Positions 1 through 11,928 are shown, counted from the stretch's first letter. The stretch: 64,000 nucleotides of DNA from Anaeramoeba flamelloides (GCA_027625915.1 JANTQA010000057.1:7936001-8000000); one strand, 5' to 3'. Numbers and translations: made by a program. Notes: generated by a model from the letters alone, not told the origin.

Positions 1-915
1 ACAAAATAATCAAAATAAGGTACAAAATAAAAATTAATAATGCACAAAAAAAGATTGGTCATAATAAGTCATAATCTCTATTTTTTTTCAACTCAAACAA
101 TAATCTTTCAATTTTTTTTCAACTCAAATAATAATATAAATAAAAAATATTAGCCTTTATATTCAAGAATTGTAACTTGTAAAAAATATTTTTTTGTTCC
201 TTATTTGATTAAGGACCACGTTTTGGATTCACCAAATAGTCTCAACACTTTTTTGATCCAATATCATTTGTAATGTAAATTGAATGATCTTTGAAATATT
301 CTACAATTAGGATCAAAAAATTGCATTTTTTGGATTTTTTTCAATGAAAAATGAACAAAAAATTTTGAGATACACAAAACCTTAACAACCTTAAACTAAG
401 TAACCTAAAAATGAAAAAGAAAACTTAACCACAATTTTCACCTAAAAAATGACGATCATTTCAAACATTTTCAATAAACAACTCTAACTTTAAAAGATCA
501 CATTTTCTCTGATTTTTGATCAATTGTGTTACATGGATTGTTCTATTGTCTCCATAAATCAGATTAATTCCGACAAAAGAGTTGTGGTTTTCTCTTAATT
601 TTTTTGGTTTTTATTCTTTTTGTTTTTCTTCTAAAATTAAAGTTCCCAACAACTTTTTATAGATAGTATTTACTCATTATTTAGATTTTTGAAGAGAAAT
701 GATCCTTAAAAACATACAAAAAATCTTTTTTTATTTATATGTGATATTTTTTTTTGCTTGTATTGTTTCTCTCAAAAGCTTATTTGTTAGTGTCAAGACA
801 AATTGTTCTGAGGTTGTGTGGGAAAACTTTTTAGGAATTTTTCATGCAATGATCTCATAGAAATTAAATTTGCAAAAATTATTCAGTTTTTGTAATTTTA
901 AAAAAAAAAACTTTG
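1..915. other. Intergenic, weak coding-like fragments only
   Basis: AT-rich sequence downstream of the first minus-strand gene. Two short stretches have coding-like composition but cannot be tied to a gene. On the minus strand about 595 to 460 reads openly to a stop and includes SFVGINLIYGDNRTIHVT. On the plus strand a good pyrimidine-rich acceptor near 778 is followed by about 26 open codons including KTNCSEVVWENFLGIF, then a stop near 859. Either could be a terminal exon of a gene lying left of the window, or chance. Nothing else is seen. Confidence 0.25.
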
Positions 916-3086
916 TTAGTTGAGATTTAAATGATCTTTTTGGGAAATTGGAATTTTGGTGGATTCAATCAAATACCAAGCACACTCCCGGGTCTTTTTA
1001 TCAAAATATATCTTTGTAGGAAATAACAAAGGATTAGTTATCAAAAAGTGCAAACTTCTTACATTTTGACCTTTTAGAACAAATTTTAAAACCCTCTTAA
1101 TTTACTTCCTTAGACTATATAAAAACATAAAAAAATTTAGACAAGGTGCCAGGGTTTTAAAAATTGTTCTAAAGAGAAATTTTCTCAAAAAGTAGATTTT
1201 TTCCAATCCTCTTTTTCATTTTTTGAAATCACAGAATCCACAGAAATCACAGAAATCACAGAAATCACAGAAACGACAATTTTCGGAAAAATATTTCATT
1301 TTTTACTTTTTAGATCTAACTTTACAAAAATTTGTGAGATTTACCAACACCCAAAATACTGATTAGAAACACAAAAGACCTTTTTTCAATATGAAATGTT
1401 GTTCTTAAGTAGAGTGTGTGTTCAAAAGTGTACCGACTGTTATTCATTCTCAAATTGTTCTATTCAAGTTCTTAATCCTTTTCATAGACGCCTTTTTAAA
1501 CGTTTAGAAGATGAGTATTAACCAAAAATAAGAGATTAACAACATAAAATCATTGAAAAAAAGTGAAACGAAAAAAGTTTTAAAAGGCATCTATCAAATG
1601 ACTGATAAGCTGAAATTAACTCAATTTTAATATTGCTTTTAAAAACTTTCTTTTTCTTCACTGTTTTAAAATGAACTAAAAAGTAAATAAGCTCATTTCG
1701 AACAACAAAAAAATTTTAAAAGATCTCTAACGACACTATTTGTACACTTTGATTAAAAAAGAAAAAAATGCAATGTTAAAAAATGCAAAAACTTGTTGTA
1801 AACAAAGTATAAAAATTGATTTTAATTGTTTGTAGAATTTATGTATTTTTTTTTGTTCTCTGGTGATACATTTAAATTTGATATTCTTTTCTATTTGACA
1901 CTTTTTTCATTTTTTCTTTTGAGATAAAGTAGAAACTTCAAATGATTTTATTAATTTGTTTTGTTACTTTTTTCCATTCCCTTGTATTAAAAAGAATTAC
2001 ACGTTATTTTATTACAAGTTTTTTATTTGTATTTTATTTTAACAAATGGGTTTGTGAAAAAAATGAAATGAAAAAAAATAATGGTGTTTGGATTATTAAA
2101 AACGGTTTGGTATTTGGAATTCAAAAAAAAAAAACACTTTTGTGGGATCAAAAAAGATTAAAGAGGAAAAGAAAATTCTTCTTACAAATTCGAGTGTTGG
2201 CTTAAGCACCTTTATAGATTCTTCTTCTTTGACAATATTTTGATCGACTTGTTGCTTGTTTGAATTTTCTTCATTTAATTCAATTGTTTGGACACTTTCA
2301 TTGTTATTAGAATTAGTTTCGTTTGTAAACTTTTGAAAAGAAGATTATAATTTGACAACACAACAAAAAAAAAGAAAAAATTATTCAGAAAAAAAAATAT
2401 TAAGAAAAAATTTAAAAAGAAAGAATATTAATTTGTCTGTTTTAGTGGCAAAAGATTTTTTTAAAAAAAAAAAAGATTTTCAGAAAGAGTGACAAAAGAA
2501 GTTTCGGTAGTAAAATTTTTTTCTTCTTTTTCTTTTTTTTTTAGTGTTGCTTAATTTGGATAAAATTTTGTGAAAAAATTTAAAAAGAAAGAAGATCAAA
2601 GAAAGCCTTTGGGTATTCAGTCCAATGAAAAAAAAACAAATCACATACTTTAGAAAGATCAAATTCATTTGGTAAATTGATCTGGCTTGATTTTTCACCC
2701 ATGTTGTGCCCATAAAACCCTTTATTTGATTGAGACAAAATTAGGTTTAGTAAATTTAAAAGTTGTCTTTCTTCTTTATCAACCCGACTCAAAATTAAAA
2801 GAATTGTATTCTTCAGGATCCTTAAAAAATCTGGCATCATCCTCTGTGTAATATTATCAGTCAATAGCAAGTGTTTTAGTGAAGACGTTAGTGCTTTTAA
2901 AACAAGACGAGTCCGTTTCTCGTCGAGAGAATTCGAAAAATAGAGATCCATTTGCTGATCAAGATACATCAAATCATCATAAAACCCAACATAATGCTTA
3001 ATATTATATGCCGCACTTGTAAGCGTGGCACTATAAAGATCAATGTCATCAATAATTGATTCCATATCAAAGTTTTCGTTTGTCAT
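916..3086 (-). CDS. Unrecognised three-exon helical protein, ~225 aa
   Basis: I do not recognise this family. Exon 1 runs 3086 to 2649 (146 codons, starting MTNENFDMES) and ends at a GTATGT donor. Exon 2 is 2329 to 2186 (48 codons, preceded by TTTTCAAAAG and followed by GTAAGA). A candidate last exon is 1011 to 916 (31 codons plus stop, preceded by TTTCCTACAAAG). All three are phase 0, so they join to about 225 residues. Exon 1 encodes a Leu-rich, probably all-helical domain (for example RLVLKALTSSLKHLLLTDNI); exon 2 is Asn/Gln/Glu-rich and probably disordered; the last exon includes KTRECAWYLIESTKIPIS. No membrane segment or signal peptide is visible. The first exon is secure; the last is inferred from splice signals and phase only, and further exons between 2186 and 1011 are possible. 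The 5' flank carries one copy of the upstream block described at 3575. Confidence 0.6.
1012..2185 (-). other. Intron 2 of the first gene, with a short tandem repeat
   Basis: A 1174-nt predicted intron. At about 1228 to 1275 there is a small tandem repeat of a 10-base unit (ACAGAAATCA, four to five copies). No transposon ends were recognised. The plus-strand open stretch at 1942 to 2205 is antisense to exon 2 and intronic T-runs and is not treated as a gene. Confidence 0.4.
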
Positions 3087-3574
3087 GAGATCTAATTTGT
3101 GAATGTAACAAAAATATTAAAGAGGAAAAAAAAAAAAAAAGAAAAAGTTAAAAAATAAATTTTTAATTGTTTTATACTTGGATTTTAGGATTGTTTGATC
3201 TTTTTTACGAAAAATTAAATTCAATTCCAACAAACTGATTTTATTATTCTTAATTTTAGAAATATTTGGATATTTTTTAAAGAACACCAAGAAGATTCAC
3301 GAGAGTGTTTTTCGAAAAGGAGTAAATACTTTTGTTTAGTTGCTCCTTTCAATATTGAAAAGAATGTGAATTTAAAGGTTAATCTACTCATTTCTGAATT
3401 TTGAAGAATCATATTTTTGAGAAGAGATGAGTAAAATCCAAGAAAATAAATACAAAAGTACCATTTTCTTTGCATATCAGTCGAATTGATATTAAAAAGT
3501 AAAAATAATTAAAAGAAGATTGAAATTAACTTTCAAGAATTATTCATATTATTCTTTCCATAAATAATTTAATC

Positions 3575-3815
3575 TTTACAATCCCTGAAACGTGAAAAAA
3601 GTTATTCTTGTGTCGGATAATATGTTGGATTGTTAATATAATTCTTAACTGATCGATTTTCAAGTTGGTATTAATTTTGGATATGGTTTAATGGTGATGT
3701 ATTATATGAAAAAAATATTTTTTTTTCAGAAATCCGATTTTACGAGTGAAAGACTAATATATTGTAAGTTAAGTTATAAAAAGAATGTGAGTGTGGGTTG
3801 TCATTAGAATTTTTC
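3575..3815. repeat. Upstream repeat block, copy A
   Basis: First of three related blocks of about 200 to 250 bp. The core ACAATCCCTGAAA at 3578 is shared exactly with copy B (10347) and with one mismatch with copy C (16757). After it come TGAAAAAAG-like and TTCTTGTGT-like stretches. A and B also share a distal part around AAGTTATAAAAA and TGTGGGTTGTCA. This copy lies about 490 bp upstream of the first minus-strand gene. No terminal repeats or target duplications are visible, so it may be regulatory, a non-coding RNA, or a fragment of an old repeat. Confidence 0.55.
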
Positions 3816-5325
3816 TTCGGGTTTGGTTTGGTTTTGTTTGGAGTTTTTATAAATTTTGAAAAGGTTGGTTTCTTGAATTGAATAATTATGGAAAAAGTAA
3901 TTAAAATATTAATTTTTTTTCGTTGGAGATTCAAAAAGGGGAATATATCAGTTGTAATTTTTAAATTAAAGGTTTTGATTTTTTTCATCTAAATTTTTTT
4001 TTTTACAATTATTTACTAAAACTCAATGAAAAACATTTCAGTTCCTTATTTTGTAAATTTATTAAAGTTACTATTAAAAATTCTTTGTTTGTAAAAACGA
4101 TAAAGAAAAGAAAAATAAAAACTCTGTATTTATTTTGAACAGATCGTAAATCCAAATACAAAAAAAAATCAATTTATGTTCTCAAAATTAATTTAAAATA
4201 ACTTTTACTTATATATTCCATTTTTAAATAAAATAAGTTTTACCTAATGATCCTGACATTTTTATAATATATACAGTTTTATTGTCAATAATAAGATATA
4301 CAAATATTTTTTTTTTAATATATCAAGTACCTAAAACACTTCTGTGAGTAATAACCACAAATTATTTCTTTCTCTCAAATAAAATTGTGTATTTATTTTC
4401 TCAAATATTCAATTAAACTTAATAAATCCAGTTATCAACTTTTGGGAAATGAGTTACAGTTTATAAAAAAATTAATTGTTTAGAATTAATTTACAGTAAA
4501 GATATCCAATATTTTCATGTTCTATTTTGTCAAATAAATAATTAATAATAAAAATTTAAAAACACTTTATTTTTGAGGAAATCTCTCTTTTTTTAATTAC
4601 CAATTGTTGCTACGAAAAAATAACATTTATAAAATAAGATATGTGCTTGAATTTATTAAAATTCTTTATATTATTATTAATTGAAATTATTTTGATTTAT
4701 TTTGAAACGTTTTTAAAAATATCATAAACGTGTTTAAGATATTGATACTTTAACAGTCATTCATACTGCCAAGGTACAATTTTTTAAGGGAATTTAAGAC
4801 ACAAAAAAAATGGGTGGTACTAATATCTTCGAATCCCCACATCAATATGAATTATTTTCATCTATCTTGTTTACATTCGTAATATTCACATAATAGAGAA
4901 GTAGTAAGTATCCCGACACAACTGGATTAGAAATTATGTAACCGAAAAAATCAGCAAATACGAGGTTTCCCTACTGGTGTTGGCTTTGTAACTTTTCGAA
5001 TAAAGGATAAACAATTTAAAAGTATTGTAGTTTTGGTTATTGAATTCTGAACATTCTTAATCAACACTGGAAATACTCCGATTCTCAAAAATTATTGTTT
5101 TTTAACAAAAGATATTCACTTTTACAAAATAAAAATATAATTCGATTATAATATACATGACAATTATCAATGTAAGGAATATATTCCAAATATTTTTATT
5201 GTAGCTTTATAAGAATAAAATAAAATTATTTTAAAAATTGTTATAAAAAAATTTATTTAATTTTTAATTTTGTTATATACCTCATGTAAAAATATGAGTT
5301 AATAAGAAAATATATAATATGTTGA
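3816..5325. other. Intergenic between first gene and COMMD9 3' end
   Basis: Mostly extreme AT sequence with no supportable gene. A patch at about 4740 to 5040 is less AT-biased than its surroundings and contains a TTCGAATCC string, but does not fold as a tRNA and has no long open frame. Its minus strand includes KVTKPTPVGKPRI before a stop. It may be a remnant of a mobile element or a pseudogene exon. Confidence 0.3.
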
Positions 5326-8300
5326 TTATTTATTTGATACACTTAATAATTGTTCGTTGATCTTTACTAAGCCATCAAGCATCGTTTGTAACCTCTCTTT
5401 TGTTAGTTCCACATTAACAGTTTTAATTTTTGGCATTAAACCAACAAATTCAGGGGGCTCTTGTACCTAAATTTATAAAGCAAAATTAATTAGAATTTGA
5501 TTTAAGTTCATAATTATAGATTTAAAAAAAAAAAAAAAGTGTAATTAGAACAAAATAAACAACGATATCCGACGATATTGAGAATAAAAAAAATATAATA
5601 AAGCAAATAATTTTTTTTTTGAAAGATAATTGTGTAATTTTTAAAATAATTACAAGAGATAAACTAAAAATAATTTTGATTTTAGTAATTTATCTTTATT
5701 TTTTGACTCAAAATATTTTTTAAAAAACGAAAAGAGATGAAATAAATAAAACAATAAGTTTAAATAAGTATTTTCGTTTAATCATTGATTAAAAAATGTT
5801 TAAATATCAAAAAAATACAAGATTTAATTTTGAAAAAAAAAATGTATACAAACCCCAATTCAAAAATTTTTAACACACAAAAATTCAATTTTTGAAAAAA
5901 AAAATATTATCTAATTAAATTCTAGTAGAAATACCAAATTAAAATAATTCACTAATCGAAATGTTAACAATTGTTTAGAAATTACAATACTCAAAACAAA
6001 AAATAAATAATTATTAATACAAATAAATTATCGGTGTATTAAAAATTTTGGAGAGAGTAAAACAAAAAAATACATTAGTATATTTCGTTTGAATTCTAAT
6101 TAATAATTATTGATCGATCAAATGATCAGGTACTATCAACTTATTTTATTTGAGTTCTTCTATTTTGAACAACTCAACTTTAGCTTGATATCAATTGTTG
6201 ATTAAAAATTATTTCGATCGACTCAAACAAGTTACGTAATTCAAAAAATGAAATGAAAAAAAAAAACTAAAAGATGGAAAAAATGATTTTCATATTTTTC
6301 ATAATGGATCAAAATTATTTCCATTTTGAATGAAATTGTATTATTTTGTTTTCTTTAATATTTTTCTAAAATAAATATAAATGAATCAACAATCGGGAAA
6401 CATTAAGTCATTAGTGTTTATACCATTCTCATTTAAAAAATAACAAGATTTATGATTTTATAAGAAACAAATATAATTTTATTTTAGAATATATTTAAAT
6501 TTGAAAAAACTGTTTCAAGAGAGAATCATTTTTTTTTTTTACAATTCATTTATTATTCTTGTTTGGGAGCTATTATTTTTATTTTTATTTAATTTGTTAT
6601 TCTGGTTTTATAAATTAATAAATAAAATAGATTTTAATCATAAAATAATTCAAACGAAATTCCAATCCAAAAATTTGTACACACCCAAAATCAAAAATAG
6701 GCAAAAAAAAAACTCAATTGATTGTATTTTTCCAAACCTAATATAAAACAACATTTAAGTAACCCAGTATTAATGTTTTTATAAGCAATCATTTTCATAA
6801 AAATAAAAGAAAAAAATATAAAACGAAAAAAAATAAAATGGGTGTGTCCAAAATAATGAAGCGAGCTGAACAAAAAATATATTGGTAAATTTGTTGAAAT
6901 TTCACCAACAATTGTTGATCGATCAAATGATAAGATACCATCGACCAATTGTATGTGATTTTTCAATTTAACAAACTTAACACTTACCTTCTATCAACCA
7001 TTGAAAAAATTTTTCAGATCTAACGAAAAAGATTAAGTATCTGGAAAAAAGGAAATGAAAACAAAAAAAAAAAAGACAAAAAATGAAATAGTTTGTAAAA
7101 TCAAAATTATTTCCAAATTGAATGTAAATTGGAGTATTTTTGTTCTTTTAACTGTTTAAACTGTGCCCAATTTTTTGGAATTTAGTTTATAAAATTATTC
7201 AAGGATTTGGAATGAATCCAAATACGTATAAAACCTTAAAATCAAATCAATTATCCAGAAATAAAGTATTTAGGAATTTGGCTTGAAAAGGAGAAACATT
7301 TACAATAAAACTTGAAAAAAGTTAAAATTAACTTCAAAAAAATAAAGATGATTTTTATCCAACAAAATTTAGCCAATGGACTAAAACTACACAAGTTTAA
7401 ATCAATATGCATTAGCCAGTTATTTTATGGATTAGTTATATTTAATCTAACTCAAAAAGATTTCAGACTCAATTGATGTTTGGATAAATATAAAAAAAGT
7501 AACCAAATTCTTAAAAATCAATACACATTCCCCAAGGATAATCTATAAAACTGAAGCAAAAATTGACCAAGTCAGAATTTCAATATATAAAAGAAGATAT
7601 AAATACAAAAAGAAATTAGAAATTCTGGGTTTTGGACCTATATCCAAAAATTTAAAGTTTTCAAAAAAAGATAATGAAAATATTAATTGGGAAATAGACA
7701 CCTTAAAATTATTAGAATTAAATATAAACCAATTTAGAGAAAACTTGATAATAAATTGTTCTCGATGGAAAGGTCAAGAATATTTAAAAATTATTAGGTA
7801 TAACAATAACATAAATAAACAGTCATACCGTCAAGTGCCGTAGATTTCCTAAGTTCTCTTGAGTTTTTCTGTTTATTTGTGAAGTGTTCTAGGTTTTTTT
7901 GAGGTTTTCTATTTTATTTCGAAAATCTATTGATTTTCTATTTATTTTAAAAAGGAAAAAAAACCTAGAACACTTCACAAATAAATAGAAAAATTTTAAA
8001 AAACCTAACGAAAATTTCAAGAATTTAAAAGAATGGAGAAAAATCTAAGATTTTACTCAATTTCTTTTGAATTCTGGAAAAGCTAATGGCGTTTTTTTTT
8101 AATTTTTGAAATAAACTGAAAATTTATAAAATTTTCTGTTTATTTCTTAAATTAAAAAAAACCGACATGACCAAAAATATTTAAAAATGGAAAGGTTCAA
8201 ACTTCAATCCTAAAATTACGAAACTTTACAAATTATTTAAACAGATATTCTCATGTCTATGATAAGAATAAAATAAAAACAAAATATTGCAATCTGTGTA

Positions 8301-10172
8301 AAAAATACCAACACTCAGAAATAGATGAAGATATCGATCATTTTTTATGGAATTACTCATTCTATCAAAAAAATCGAAAAATTTGGACTAAAGAATTAAT
8401 TCAAATAAACAAAAATAATAAGAATAATATCAAAGATATTATTCAAAATAAAGACTCATTATTCATCCTATCATTAGTTAATGATAAAGAAAATTATGAT
8501 TCTTTATTAAAATTTCTAAACAAAAATTAAGAAATTAGGGAAGTGCCATCAAGTGCCTAGCTTTTTTTTAATTTCTTAAATTAAAAAAAAGCGAACGGTG
8601 GGTTTCCAGAATTCAAAAGGTTTGAATAAAATCACAAATTTAACTCAATTCTTTCAAATTTTGAAAAAAATAACGAAAAGTGTTGTCAAGTGTTGTCAAG
8701 TGCCGTCAAGTGCCTAGGTTTTTTTTTAATTTTTGAAATGAAAAGAAAATTAAATAAATTTTCTTTTGATTTCAAAAAGTAAAAAAAACCTAGTGGTCTA
8801 AGAGGAAATTAATTTCCTTCCTTCAAAATAAAAAAAAAAAAAATTATTTTTTTTAATTGAATCTAACAGTTGAGTTTTTATGATCTAAATTAATTTTTTA
8901 ATTATATTTTTGTGAAGGAACAACTATTAATAATGATCAGGTTTATCATTATTTATTCAAAGGGTCTTATTGAAACTAACATATTTATATAGCATTGATA
9001 AAAAAAATCATTGTTAATTTCAAAATTCTCTTTAAAAACGAACAAAAAATGTTCAAGAAATCCAAAGAATATTTCAACATTTTTAAATATTATAAAAAGT
9101 CATTTTCAAAAACTGAAAACTCAAATCGGAATAATTTGTAATCAAAATGTTTAATATTTGAATTGTAAAACACTTTCAAGGATACTTTTTAAATGCTCGG
9201 TGCTTTTTGATTTATTGAGAAACATTGTATTTCTCAGATAAAATGTTTGGAATTTAAGAGAGAAAAGTATTATGATTGGCTTATTAATGTAAATACTCTG
9301 TCGATTTTACATCCAAATCAGGCTTTTCAGAAAATAAAACTAGCTTACTCTTCATTCAACAAATGGTTCTATTCATAACCTTAAAAACTCAAAGAATAAT
9401 TGATTTGACTTGAAAAATAAGACACTTTAAACCAGTTGGACACTTTTTTCCATAATTGTAATTTCAATTTTTGTTTCTTTTCAGGTTTTGAATTTTGTTC
9501 TTTTCTTTTTTTTCAGTTGTTTTTGAAAGTGCAATTGTTCCTCAAAAAAAAATGTTTGGAGAAACAAAAGAATTGAAAGAATTAAAAGCCATTTAAAAAA
9601 AAAAAAAAAAAGGGATTTTTACCTTCATTTCAAGCAAAACAACTGGAGCAGAAAGTGTTGAAGTAAGATCTGAGGCGGACTTAACATCAACACGCCAATC
9701 AAAGCTTATTAATTTTGGGAGTGTCAAGTATTTCGACTTGCACAATTTGTTCCATTTTTCAAGGCTTGTTGAAATGTGGCTTGATAATAGCGAACGTAGT
9801 TTGTCATGGAATTTTTGTGGGAACAATTGCTTTTCAATCTTTTCTGAGGATTTTAAATTGTAGTACAGAGAATCATTAATTAAATCATAGACTGAAACTT
9901 GTAACTATTTAGAGAATTATTACAGAACAATTCCATATATTTTTGGTTTAGTCGATCTTTAGTTCAGGGCAATAAAAAGAAAAGAAAAAAAGAAGAAAAA
10001 AAATTAATCGTACTTCATAAAATTTTGGCTCATTTATTTCGAGTTGTTTTATGATTTGTGCTTTATTTGAAATTGAACTTGCTTCAAGTCGAGCAAAGAA
10101 GAACTGATCAATTAAATCTGTTATATATTTTGGGGATGGTGCTTTGAGTAAGGAAAGTAAAGGAATAGACAT
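5326..10172 (-). CDS. COMMD9: COMM domain-containing protein 9 (COMMD9), three exons
   Basis: COMMD9 is a subunit of the Commander (CCC/retriever) endosomal recycling assembly. Exon 1 is 10172 to 10014 (53 codons, donor GTACGA), exon 2 is 9904 to 9623 (94 codons, acceptor AAATAG, donor GTAAAA), exon 3 is 5466 to 5326 (46 codons plus stop, acceptor AAATTTAG). All junctions are phase 0 and give 193 residues, against about 198 in the human protein. The N-terminal HN half is helical. The COMM domain starts near residue 114 with TLPKLISFDWRVDVK, the diagnostic Trp-centred motif (W123), continues through PVVLLEMK across the exon junction into VQEP, and ends with VELTKERLQTMLDGLVKIN, which matches the C-terminal helix of COMMD9 rather than of other COMMDs. 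The join of exons 2 and 3 spans a 4156-nt intron full of transposons. A less likely alternative end would use an acceptor near 9546, but it gives no COMM-like tail. Upstream repeat copy B lies 175 bp before the start. Confidence 0.9.
5849..6385. mobile_element. M2-family miniature Tc1-like element, degraded
   Basis: Begins with ACCCCAATTCAAAAATTTTT and later contains the ATCGATCAAATGAT stretch seen in the better copies at 6652 and 62018. Similarity fades before the right end, so the limits are approximate. Confidence 0.45.
6652..7190. mobile_element. M2-family miniature Tc1-like element
   Basis: About 540 bp. The left end reads ATTCCAATCCAAAAATTTG then ACACACCCAAAATC; the right end, read in reverse complement, starts AAACTAAATTCCAAAAAATT then GGGCACAGTTTAAAC, so the ends are imperfect inverted repeats. 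The interior (for example AACAATTGTTGATCGATC) is shared with the copy at 62018-62545 and with the split copy at 46046-47897. No protein is encoded; a non-autonomous Tc1/mariner derivative is the best reading. Confidence 0.7.
7300..8530 (+). mobile_element. LINE 3' fragment, copy 1 (decayed)
   Basis: Translating around 7400 gives ISQLFYGLVIFNLTQKDF followed after a stop by LDKYKKSNQI and FPKDNL. This is the thumb/C-terminal region of a LINE reverse transcriptase and matches AVLQSQLFYG near the right edge (63850). After an interruption at 7826-8170, 8220 to 8530 encodes RNFTNYLNRYSHVYDKNK, then KYCNLCKKYQHSEIDEDIDH and a tail ending in a stop: a CxxC...H zinc-knuckle-like C terminus typical of LINE ORF2. 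The same block recurs at 13840-13960. The reading frame has several stops and shifts. Confidence 0.65.
7826..8170. repeat. Hairpin element inside LINE copy 1
   Basis: Starts near GTCAAGTGCCGTAG and contains a long palindrome: GAAGTGTTCTAGGTTTTTT around 7885-7905 pairs with AAAAAACCTAGAACACTTC around 7963-7981. A second AT-rich palindrome follows at 8090-8165. It separates two conserved parts of the LINE reading frame, so it is an insertion. A related hairpin sits in the same relative place in LINE copy 2 (13540-13735). Confidence 0.6.
8535..8800. repeat. Hairpin repeat with tandem GTCAAGTG motif
   Basis: At 8683 the motif GTTGTCAAGTG occurs in tandem and runs into GCCGTCAAGTGCCTAGG. It is followed by a palindrome whose arms are CCTAGGTTTTTTTTTAATTT and its near complement ending AAAAAACCTAG (8715 to 8793). 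The motif GCCATCAAGTGCCTAG also occurs at 8548. It lies directly after the LINE stop codon. Confidence 0.6.
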
Positions 10173-10343
10173 AATGTTTAATTACTTGTTGTAAAAAAGG
10201 AAAAAAATGATTTTGGATTAAAAATGACAATAACTTTTTTCTTTGATCGTTTGTTTGTGTTTTTTTCAAGGTTGTTGGTTTGTTGTTTGGGTTTCAACTT
10301 CATAACCAGAGTTTAATTTTTAATTTTTTGGTAACTATTAAGG

Positions 10344-10600
10344 TTAACAATCCCTGAAATAATGAAAAAATAGTATCTTATATTTGGGTACAAAGGATTG
10401 TTATTTTTGTTCTTCACCGATAGATCTTCAATTTATAATGTAATTTTTCTAATGGATCAAAAAGGGAATTGTTGGAAATTTTTTTTTTTTAATCAGAAAT
10501 ATGAATCGAAGAACCTTAGGCAAATAGGTAGGCAAGTTATAAAAAAATGTGATTGTGTGGGATGTCAATTGAAATTTTCCTTTTTTTTGATTTTTTTTTT
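10344..10600. repeat. Upstream repeat block, copy B
   Basis: Core ACAATCCCTGAAA at 10347, then GGATTGTTATTTTTGTTCTT and CGATAGATCTTCA, both recognisable in copies A and C. The distal part (AAGTTATAAAAAAATGTGAT) matches copy A. It sits 175 bp upstream of the COMMD9 start codon. A 71-codon open stretch (10398-10613) crosses it and includes RQVIKKCDCVGCQLKF; copy A does not keep this frame, so I do not call it a gene. Confidence 0.55.
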
Positions 10601-10693
10601 TTTTTACAGCTAATTTTATCAAAAAGAAATAAATATTTACTTCTACAACCTAAAAATCTAAATTTATTCTTCAAAATCTTCTAATTACCCGAA

Positions 10694-11075
10694 ACACAAG
10701 AGTAAATATGAAATTTAAAAAAAAATCAAGTTTTTACAATTTTGGAGATAAATAAAGAGTTTCATACAATTACCCAAATTTTGGTAATTGTAAGCAAAAT
10801 ACCCTTTTTGTTTTTTGAGCTTAAAGAGATTTTAAATAGAAAATCGTTTGGAAAATTGCAATCTTTCATTTTTTTTTAAAAAATCATTTTTCAAACAAAA
10901 GTATTGGTATTTACCAAACTATTTTATATTTAAAATTATCATTATTTTATTCAGATAATCGTAATTTATATATACTATTATGAATTGTTGGTAATTGTAG
11001 GGAACTCTTTATTTATCTCTCAATTTGTAAAAACATTATTTTTACCAACATTCCATATTTACTCTTGTGTTATTA
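10694..11075. mobile_element. Miniature element with ~80-bp inverted ends (M7)
   Basis: The left arm starts ACACAAGAGTAAATATGAAA and includes GAGATAAATAAAGAGTTTC and ACAATTACC (10696 to 10780). The right arm (10991 to 11072) is its imperfect complement, including AGAGATAAATAAAGAGTT in reverse complement. About 200 bp of unique AT-rich sequence lies between. No coding capacity. Confidence 0.65.
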
Positions 11076-11411
11076 GCCTTTGATTCTTCAATTCATATTC
11101 CTGGAAAATAAAAAAAAAATTGTCAACAATTGCCTTTTTGAACCATTAGAAAAATACTCCTAAAATAAATTGATGATATATAGGTGAAGATTCAAAATAA
11201 TAATTCCCTATACGAAATTCAGCATAATCTATTTATAAATTTTAGGCCTTGTCAACGTTAAACATTATTAGATGACTTGTTGATTAAAAAAGTTATCTAT
11301 TTGCTAAATCTAGAATAATTGAATGATTACTACTATTTTTTCTTCCAATCATTATTTGAATTATTTAACTGTTAATTGAAATTTCGAGTAACCAAGTAAA
11401 AATATTTTAAA

Positions 11412-11928
11412 ATAAACTATATTTCATAATAATTGGCCCATTAAAAATCAAATTTTAAATCAAAATATTTTTAATAATTGAAGTTATCTATTATAATATA
11501 AAAATTTAGATTTTAATATTCAATACTATAATCAAGAGATATTTATTTTTTGTATAAAAATAAAAGAAAAAAAAATCAAAAAAACTGTTAAAAAAAATTG
11601 GGCCATTTATTTTGAAATTAGCATTACATAAAAAATGGAAAATTTAAAAAAGTAAAAAAACCCATAAATCGATTCTCCTTCCATTTGGATAACTAAATCT
11701 AATCTCTTTTTCATATTTGAAACCAAAATTTTCATTAATTCATCTGTTACTTCTTTCCAATTTTTCATTTTCATTTTCCATTTTAACAAAACATTGTGAA
11801 ATAATAAAAAAGAGAAAAAATGATTTATTTGCAAACTTTTTATTGTGAGAGGAAAAAATTCAAAACAATACAAAAGCAACCCATTATTCAAATGTAAGGT
11901 GTGCCATTTATTATGAAATTTAGTTTAT
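11412..11928 (-). mobile_element. Tc1/mariner-like remnant (M6) with transposase C-terminus
   Basis: The left end is AAACTATATTTCATAATAAT then TGGCCCA. The right end in reverse complement is AAACTAAATTTCATAATAAA then TGGCACACC, giving inverted ends near 11414 and 11927. Inside, minus-strand 11780 to 11640 encodes NWKEVTDELMKILVSNMKKR then DLVIQMEGESIYGFF. This is the Tc1-family C-terminal helix and parallels VWNNIESEIIENLCNSMEKR in the element at 47928. The left ~205 bp recurs alone at 54903-55107 as a miniature copy. The DDE catalytic part is missing. Confidence 0.65.

Larger units (their letters stand above)
5467..9622 (-). other. COMMD9 intron 2 (4.16 kb), transposon-filled
   Basis: Bounded by GTAAAA (minus strand, at 9622) and AAATTTAG (5467). 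It contains two M2-family miniature elements (5849-6385 and 6652-7190), a LINE 3' fragment (about 7300-8530) and two hairpin elements (7826-8170 and 8535-8800). The coding exons on each side are intact. Confidence 0.8.

Noticed and set aside
1331-1431. Extra minus-strand exon (YTFEHTLYLRTTFHIEKR) in the first gene
   Set aside because: The only usable acceptor gives the wrong phase for the preceding exon, so it was left out.
4800-4850. TTCGAATCC string suggesting a tRNA T-loop
   Set aside because: The flanking bases do not pair as a T-stem and no acceptor, D or anticodon arms could be placed.
9546-9622. Short local third exon for COMMD9 (EQLHFQKQLKKKKR)
   Set aside because: It fits the phase but does not resemble a COMM C-terminus, whereas the exon at 5466 matches COMMD9 to its last residues.
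10398-10613. 71-codon frame with RQVIKKCDCVGCQLKF as a small Cys-rich protein
   Set aside because: It lies in the repeated upstream block and the related copy at 3575 does not preserve the frame.
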